Source: Nocardioides mangrovi | GTDB lineage: Bacteria; Actinomycetota; Actinomycetes; Propionibacteriales; Nocardioidaceae | Length of the DNA: 64,000 nt | Assembly (NCBI RefSeq): GCF_020073815.1 | Contig: NZ_JAIQZJ010000013.1 | Location: 1 to 64,000 of the forward strand | Direction: 5' to 3' | Part shown: positions 63,047 to 64,000 of the stretch, one piece after another | How the letters are laid out: every line of letters begins with the position of its first letter | Position numbering within the stretch: the stretch's first letter is position 1 | The notes under the pieces: generated by a model | What the model was told of the DNA's origin: nothing | Seen by the model: only the letters and a program-made list of their open reading frames with translations | Databases searched by the model: none | Position numbers and translations under genes: made by a program

Positions 63047-63910
63047 CTAGAAGGGGTGCTCGTCCGCCGGGAAGGCGCCGGACCTCACGTCAGCGGCGTA
63101 CTCCTGGGCGGCCTGGAGCAGGACGCCGTGGAGGTCGGCGTACTGCTTGACGAAGCGGGGCATCCGGCCGGTGCGGAGGCCGAAGGCGTCCTGCCAGACG
63201 AGGACCTGGCCGTCGCAGCGGTTGCCGGCGCCGATGCCGATGGTGGGGATGCCGACGTTGGCGGTGACCTCGGCCGCGACCTCGCCGGGGACCATCTCCA
63301 TGACGACGGCGAAGGCGCCGGCCTCCTCCATCGCCTGGGCCTCCTCGACGACGAGCTTGGCGGCGTCGCCGCGGCCCTGGACGCGGTAGCCGCCGAGGTT
63401 GTGCTCGGACTGCGGGGTGAAGCCGATGTGCGCCATCACCGGGATGCCGCCCTCGGTGAGCTTGCGGACCTGCGGAACCATCGGCAGGCCGCCCTCGAGC
63501 TTCACGGCGTGGGCGTTGGCCTCCTTCATGAAGCGCACGGAGGTCAGGTAGGCCTGCTCGGGCGAGGCCTGGTAGGAGCCGAACGGCAGGTCGGCGACGA
63601 CGAGCGCGCGGTGCGCCGAGCGGGTGACGGCGCGGACGAGCGGGATCAGCTCGTCGACGGTCACCGGCAGCGAGGTCTCGTTGCCGTAGACGTTGTTGGA
63701 CGCGCTGTCGCCGACCAGCAGGACCTCGATGCCGGCCTCGTCGAAGGTCTGCGCGGCGTACTGCTCGTAGGCAGTGAGCATCGCGAACCGCTCGCCGCGC
63801 TGCTTCATCTCCCGCAGGTGGTGGGTGCGGATCCGCTTGATCTGCTGGCCCTTCGACTGCTCGGCCGCCTTGGCTGGACCGGTGCCGTACGGCGCGGTCT
63901 CCTCGCTCAT
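63047..63910 (-). CDS. panB: 3-methyl-2-oxobutanoate hydroxymethyltransferase
   Basis: 287 residues, ketopantoate synthesis in the pantothenate/CoA pathway. Motifs: ERFAMLTAYEQYAAQTFDEAG, the Mg-binding LVGDSASNNVYGNETSLPV, KLEGGLPMVPQV, IPVMAHIGFTPQ, and VTANVGIPTIGIGAGNRCDGQVLVWQD. ATG 63910 follows gggagta; the ATG at 63931 has a similar site and is possible. No gene lies in the 90 bases before the window ends. Confidence 0.92.
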   Translation of the reverse strand: MSEETAPYGTGPAKAAEQSKGQQIKRIRTHHLREMKQRGERFAMLTAYEQYAAQTFDEAGIEVLLVGDSASNNVYGNETSLPVTVDELIPLVRAVTRSAHRALVVADLPFGSYQASPEQAYLTSVRFMKEANAHAVKLEGGLPMVPQVRKLTEGGIPVMAHIGFTPQSEHNLGGYRVQGRGDAAKLVVEEAQAMEEAGAFAVVMEMVPGEVAAEVTANVGIPTIGIGAGNRCDGQVLVWQDAFGLRTGRMPRFVKQYADLHGVLLQAAQEYAADVRSGAFPADEHPF

Positions 63911-64000
63911 GGGTACTCCCTGGATCGTCATCTCGCAGCTCCCTGATGGAGTCCACGGACCGTCGTTCAGGCTAGCTCCGTACTCGCCGGTTCGGTCCTG

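Overview
High-GC actinobacterial chromosome, most likely Nocardioides or a close relative (Nocardioidaceae). The basis is very GC-rich third codon positions, many GTG/TTG starts, the gene content (DUF3145, DUF3052, homodimeric AceE, FasR-type PucR regulator, bifunctional RNase H/acid phosphatase, AhpE) and a typical actinobacterial 5S rRNA. Genus is inferred from sequence style; no database was consulted. Most of the window is ordinary chromosome; no insertion sequence, integrase or CRISPR array was seen.

Layout. 1-360: end of an rRNA operon (23S 3' tip, 5S, terminator). 405-4370: TPR protein, PP2C phosphatase, hydrolase, DUF3145, small exported protein. 4459-10966: fatty acid synthesis operon on the minus strand (fasR, fabD, fabH, acpP, fabF, accD), with fabD carrying an unusual biotinyl/lipoyl-like tail. 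11107-17964: hydrolase, aceE, DUF3052, acyl-CoA synthetase, ahpE, tRNA-Val(TAC). 18075-20004: yybP-ykoY-type Mn2+ riboswitch before a TMEM165/GDT1 transporter, an AlkD-like protein and a small holin-like membrane protein. 20004-26046: a tightly packed lipid-type cluster (acyl reductase-HAD fusion, Zn alcohol dehydrogenase, LarA-like protein, PlsC acyltransferase) of unknown product. 26054-31380: two loci encoding Asp/His-rich exported small proteins, one beside a Ser/Thr kinase and one in an operon with a two-component system; both have similarly spaced TGAG/CTCA repeats upstream. 31436-44728: acyl-CoA ligase, MOSC, Nif3, zinc-ribbon protein, RNase H/phosphatase, YaaA, RNB ribonuclease, a MarR/VOC divergent pair with twin operators, methyltransferase, a large cyclase-AAA-TPR regulator, TspO. 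44771-45151: RNase P RNA (minus). 45255-53396: small proteins, the transglutaminase/alpha-E/ATP-grasp operon, CorC-type transporter, PQQ-type sugar dehydrogenase. 59451-63910: LuxR/DesK two-component system with an ABC-2 exporter, then panB.

The most exciting region is 54920-59442. Three co-directional genes encode (1) a CHAT (caspase-like) protease fused to a SIR2-like domain, (2) a short STAND-type P-loop ATPase ending in one membrane helix, and (3) a 272-residue protein that reads like a bacterial gasdermin. Together they look like a regulated-cell-death anti-phage system: ATPase sensing, CHAT cleavage of the gasdermin tail, membrane pores. The SIR2 fusion, the loss of expected SIR2 active-site residues, and the missing C-terminal sensor repeats on the ATPase make it a variant that deserves direct testing.
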